DNA of 5,314 nt from NCBI GenBank assembly GCA_013153235.1, contig JAADEU010000012.1, forward strand, positions 1 through 5,314. The letters are read 5' to 3'. The translations under genes and the position numbers were made by a program. The notes under the pieces were generated by a model. The model was given only the letters and a program-made list of their open reading frames with translations, was not told where the DNA came from and did no database searches. Shown in pieces: positions 5,299 to 5,314 of the stretch. The stretch comes from Aquificota bacterium. Its GTDB lineage: Bacteria > Aquificota > Aquificia > Aquificales > Hydrogenothermaceae. Within the stretch, counting starts at the first letter, position 1. Each line of letters opens with the position of its first letter.

Positions 5299-5314
5299 AA
5301 GGATAACTGATAAT

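Noticed and set aside
5274..5314. Three copies of TTATC upstream of nuoA (minus strand, starting at 5313, 5306 and 5279)
   Set aside because: Five-base repeats in A/T-rich DNA with unequal spacing of 7 and 27 bases are expected by chance.
1..5314. A new or unusual multi-gene system
   Set aside because: All eight coding regions are recognised complex I subunits in a known order. No defence, mobile or unknown genes, RNA genes or repeat arrays could be found.

Overview
The window is a block of genes on the minus strand that encode respiratory complex I (proton-pumping NADH/ferredoxin:quinone oxidoreductase, NDH-1). Read from right to left, in the direction of transcription, the order is nuoA, nuoB, a fused nuoCD, nuoH, nuoI, nuoJ, nuoK, and the first six codons of nuoL running off the left edge. 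Nearly every base is coding. Only two gaps exceed a few bases: 61 bp between nuoB and nuoCD and 86 bp between nuoCD and nuoH. I see no RNA genes, mobile elements, CRISPR arrays or plus-strand genes that I can support.

Organism (inference): a thermophilic bacterium of the Aquificota is the best fit. The reasons are the fused NuoCD, the A-B-CD-H-I-J-K-L order with no E-F-G in the cluster (the arrangement I recall for Aquifex), the compact operon with overlapping genes, and moderate G+C (two 60-base lines I counted gave 40% and 53%). I cannot fix the genus.

How the genes work together: NuoB, NuoCD and NuoI form the peripheral arm closest to the membrane. NuoI carries two [4Fe-4S] clusters and passes electrons to cluster N2 in NuoB. 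Quinone is reduced in a chamber between NuoB, the NuoD half of NuoCD, and NuoH. NuoA, NuoH, NuoJ and NuoK form the proximal membrane arm and its proton-coupling path, and NuoL, which begins at the left edge, is a distal antiporter-like pump subunit. The electron-input module NuoE-F-G is not encoded where it sits in the canonical order, between D and H. It must be encoded elsewhere or be replaced by another electron donor.

The points most worth a second look lie in the two gaps and in a few residue changes. The nuoB-nuoCD gap holds a perfect 6-bp GC-rich hairpin with a T tract on the plus strand, so it resembles a terminator facing the wrong way for the operon. Next to it is a CCCCUU stretch that could pair with the AAGGGG Shine-Dalgarno sequence of nuoCD, whose start is TTG. 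The nuoCD-nuoH gap holds two near-perfect palindromes and a possible internal promoter. NuoI has about 17 extra residues before its first cluster motif, and NuoJ has Val where the TM3 glycine is normally found. Overall this is a recognisable housekeeping operon, not a new system.
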